Shown in pieces: positions 8,973 to 10,205 of a stretch of DNA of 10,205 nt. Below the pieces are notes generated by a model. It ran no database searches. It was not told where the DNA came from and saw nothing but the letters and a program-made list of their open reading frames with translations. Positions within the stretch are counted from its first letter, which is position 1, and the number at the start of each line of letters is the position of its first letter. The DNA is taken from contig PJAB01002157.1 in NCBI GenBank assembly GCA_002887195.1, forward strand, positions 1-10,205, given 5' to 3'. Position numbers and translations under genes: made by a program. This DNA comes from Chrysochromulina parva (lineage: Eukaryota > Haptophyta > Prymnesiales > Chrysochromulinaceae).

Positions 8973-9306
8973 AGCGGCGGGGGCGGCAGCAGCAGCAGGC
9001 AGCGGCATGTACGGGCGTCCGCCGCTCGGCGCCATGCCTTCCCAAGCTGGTTATGCGTCACATTCACATTCACAGGCCGCCCTCTCGAATGCATCGGCGC
9101 TCTCAAACGCCGTCGCGACACGCGCGGCCGCAGCTCTGCAGCGCGCGGCCACATCCTCAGGCAGCGCCGTGGGCGCACCGGCGGCCAATCTGCTCGACCA
9201 GCTCGGCGGCCTGAGGGCGGGCTCCTACCTCGACGGCATCACCGCGTGGGCCAGCGAGTCGATCGAGGATGTGAGGCTGGCGCACCCGCAGGGCGGAGCT
9301 CAGTGA
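3811..9306 (+). CDS. Large Sfi1-like tryptophan-repeat protein, probable centrin-binding scaffold
   Basis: An 1831-residue single-exon protein. Residues 1-360 are low-complexity, rich in Pro, Ser, Ala and Gly, including a Pro run near 82-88. Residues 405-1405 are helical and basic with about 45 Trp. From W803 to W1089 the main Trp recur at 803, 832, 861, 894, 927, 956, 989, 1026, 1057 and 1089, a step of 29-37. Many sit in F/L-x-x-W contexts (FETW, FERW, LRTW, LGAW, FRIW, FGAW). This is the Sfi1 pattern, in which each repeat of about 33 residues forms one long helix that binds a centrin at centrosomes or basal bodies. Residues 1407-1454 look like a coiled coil (AERRSAH to DELHRLH). The tail is Ala/Gly-rich, with a 16-Gly run near 1704-1719. 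It is longer than yeast or human Sfi1. The ATG at 3811 is the first in frame, though with C at -3; the ATG at 3889 has a stronger context. Centrin binding is inferred; an IQ-motif protein is the alternative. Confidence 0.75.
4543..4572 (+). repeat. Two tandem 15-nt units in the Sfi1-like gene
   Basis: GGCGGCATCCCTCTC and GGCGGCATCCCTCTG stand side by side, 14 of 15 bases identical, coding for the doubled GGIPL motif in the disordered N-terminal part. It is a recent in-frame duplication. Confidence 0.85.
5239..5262 (+). repeat. Two tandem 12-nt units in the Sfi1-like gene
   Basis: GGCGCCATGCCG occurs twice exactly, coding for GAMPGAMP in a linker between two Trp repeats (about residues 477-484). 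It is an in-frame duplication in a loop rather than in a helix. Confidence 0.85.
8926..8970 (+). repeat. (GGC)15 microsatellite coding for poly-Gly
   Basis: Fifteen uninterrupted GGC codons followed by GGA give 16 Gly in the C-terminal tail of the Sfi1-like protein. The next stretch has short GCG/GCA runs coding for Ala. Length polymorphism between strains is likely. This is also a site where sequencing or assembly errors would go unnoticed. Confidence 0.95.
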
Positions 9307-9555
9307 GGCAGCCAGGCAGTGGCCGCGCAGTGAGACAGTATCAAACCCGCTAGGAGAGCCCACACAGTGTGGGGGGGATGGGCGAGGGTGTTCTTACGCT
9401 CGAAGCCGGGCCGGCGGAGCGAAGGGCAGTGGGAGGGGGAGGCGAAGGGCGTGTATTCCGGTTATTGTCGTGAGCGTGCGCGCGCGCGCCCCAGCTCCCG
9501 CGGCCGGCGGCTCGGTCTCGCGGGCGTCGACGCGGGCGCCCCTCCCCCCTCCCCC

Positions 9556-9626
9556 CGATGTCGCGCGCGGACGCCGGCGCGCGGAATAGCGAATACATCA
9601 CCGGTCGCACCGCGTCCGCGACATCG
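9556..9626. repeat. Long imperfect inverted repeat: 15 bp with a 4-nt bulge
   Basis: CGATGTCGCG (9556-9565) pairs with CGCGACATCG (9617-9626). After a bulge CGCG (9566-9569), GACGC (9570-9574) pairs with GCGTC (9612-9616). The loop is 37 nt. It could be an RNA stem in the 3' UTR or in a separate transcript, or a chance product of CpG-rich sequence. Confidence 0.6.
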
Positions 9627-9707
9627 TCGGAGAGCTCTGAGGTGTGAAAGGAGATAGCTCGACCGCGTCGGATAGCGGGCGAGTACGACTATAATTACGA
9701 GACGACC

Positions 9708-9731
9708 TCTCGCGCGTCGGCCGTCGCGAGA
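9708..9731. repeat. 7-bp hairpin
   Basis: TCTCGCG (9708-9714) and CGCGAGA (9725-9731) are exact reverse complements with a 10-nt loop. This is part of the cluster of stems in the right flank. Confidence 0.5.
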
Positions 9732-9820
9732 CGCGCCGGGCCGTGGCCGGGAGGATCCGCGACGCTCGCGATGTCCGCGATGCGTGTGACGATCCTGATG
9801 AACAGCGCGATTGCGAGATG

Positions 9821-9869
9821 CTGTACGCGCCGGCTTAGAACGTACGGTCCAGGCGGTCCACGAACCGCC
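9821..9869. repeat. Two adjacent hairpins
   Basis: CTGTACG (9821-9827) pairs with CGTACGG (9841-9847), with one G-U pair on the plus strand and a 13-nt loop. Four bases later GGCGGT (9852-9857) pairs exactly with ACCGCC (9864-9869) around the loop CCACGA. The spacing suggests consecutive stems of one RNA, but compositional chance cannot be excluded. Confidence 0.45.
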
Positions 9870-9930
9870 CCCGGTCCGTCGCCCGTCGGCAACGGCGTCG
9901 CGCGCGTCGCGCCGCCGCGGCCGATCGAGC

Positions 9931-9954
9931 GATATCTTTCGAATCCGAGATATC
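9931..9954. repeat. AT-rich 7-bp hairpin
   Basis: GATATCT (9931-9937) and AGATATC (9948-9954) are exact reverse complements around TTCGAATCCG. The arms are AT-rich inside CpG-rich DNA, so base composition does not explain them well. The loop resembles a tRNA T-loop, but the flanking bases do not pair as a T-arm. Confidence 0.5.
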
Positions 9955-10205
9955 TGTTACACACGCCGGATTAAGGGTGCGTATGGACCGCTGTTTTCTT
10001 GCCTTTTGTCCCCGCAAAAGTTCGATTCATTTCCCACTCTCGTCATCCGTCTCCCGTTCGCGTCGCGATGGCCTTTCGGATAGGTCCCGGCGCAAAGGCT
10101 CGAGTGGTGCATCGCTGGACGACGTACCGCTGGCATCCGGCCAGGCGCGCCAGCAGCTAACCAGCTCAGTGGCTTGCGAAGAGGCTGTGTTTTTGCGTTT
10201 CGTGC

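Larger units (their letters stand above)
9307..10205. other. Non-coding 3' flank with potential RNA stems
   Basis: No coding region is supported in these roughly 900 bp. The first part should be the 3' UTR of the Sfi1-like gene. From about 9550 to 9960 the sequence is very CpG-rich and carries several inverted repeats. The end contains one short ATG frame (10068-10160, 30 residues, good start context, no recognisable features) that could be the first exon of a gene beyond the window, but nothing confirms it. No tRNA, 5S or spliceosomal RNA motif was recognised. Confidence 0.55.

Noticed and set aside
9936..9948. tRNA T-loop-like TTCGAATCC
   Set aside because: The flanking five-base arms do not pair as a T-stem. 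The bases form the loop of a different hairpin.
10068..10160. 30-codon ATG frame near the right edge
   Set aside because: The start context is good, but it is short, without motifs, and cannot be told from chance. It might be a first exon of a gene outside the window.

Overview
The window looks like nuclear DNA of a small-genome, strongly GC-rich unicellular eukaryote, most likely a flagellated microalga. A haptophyte-like alga is my best guess and a prasinophyte or pelagophyte is possible. The reasons are a recognisable LEO1 (Paf1 complex) gene with one short GT-AG intron, long intron-free reading frames with G/C-rich third positions, and two proteins of cytoskeletal or centriolar type. There are no operons, bacterial ribosome-binding sites, phage genes, transposons or CRISPR repeats. 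The lineage call is inference, since I cannot search databases.

Layout. 1-367 is upstream non-coding sequence. 368-1351 (+) encodes a 327-residue protein with a doublecortin/ubiquitin-like beta-grasp domain followed by a long charged helix. 1352-2331 is a gene-free spacer between two convergent genes and holds several strong inverted repeats. 2332-3651 (-) is LEO1, with a probable 114-nt intron at 3280-3393. 3652-3810 is a short divergent promoter. 3811-9306 (+) is one uninterrupted frame of 1831 residues: a low-complexity N-terminus, about 1000 residues of Sfi1-like tryptophan repeats, a short coiled coil and a Gly/Ala-rich tail. 9307-10205 is non-coding, with a cluster of potential RNA stems between 9556 and 9954.

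How the genes may fit together. LEO1 is a nuclear transcription-elongation factor and is unrelated in function to its neighbours. The doublecortin-like protein (a possible tubulin binder) and the Sfi1-like protein (a possible centrin scaffold) both fit the microtubule, basal-body or flagellar apparatus, but adjacency in a eukaryote is weak evidence for a joint role. LEO1 and the Sfi1-like gene start 159 bp apart on opposite strands and probably share a promoter.

I found no convincing new multi-gene system. The points most worth checking are the large tryptophan-repeat protein, the compact doublecortin-like protein, the stop-free LEO1 intron and the stem cluster near the right end.
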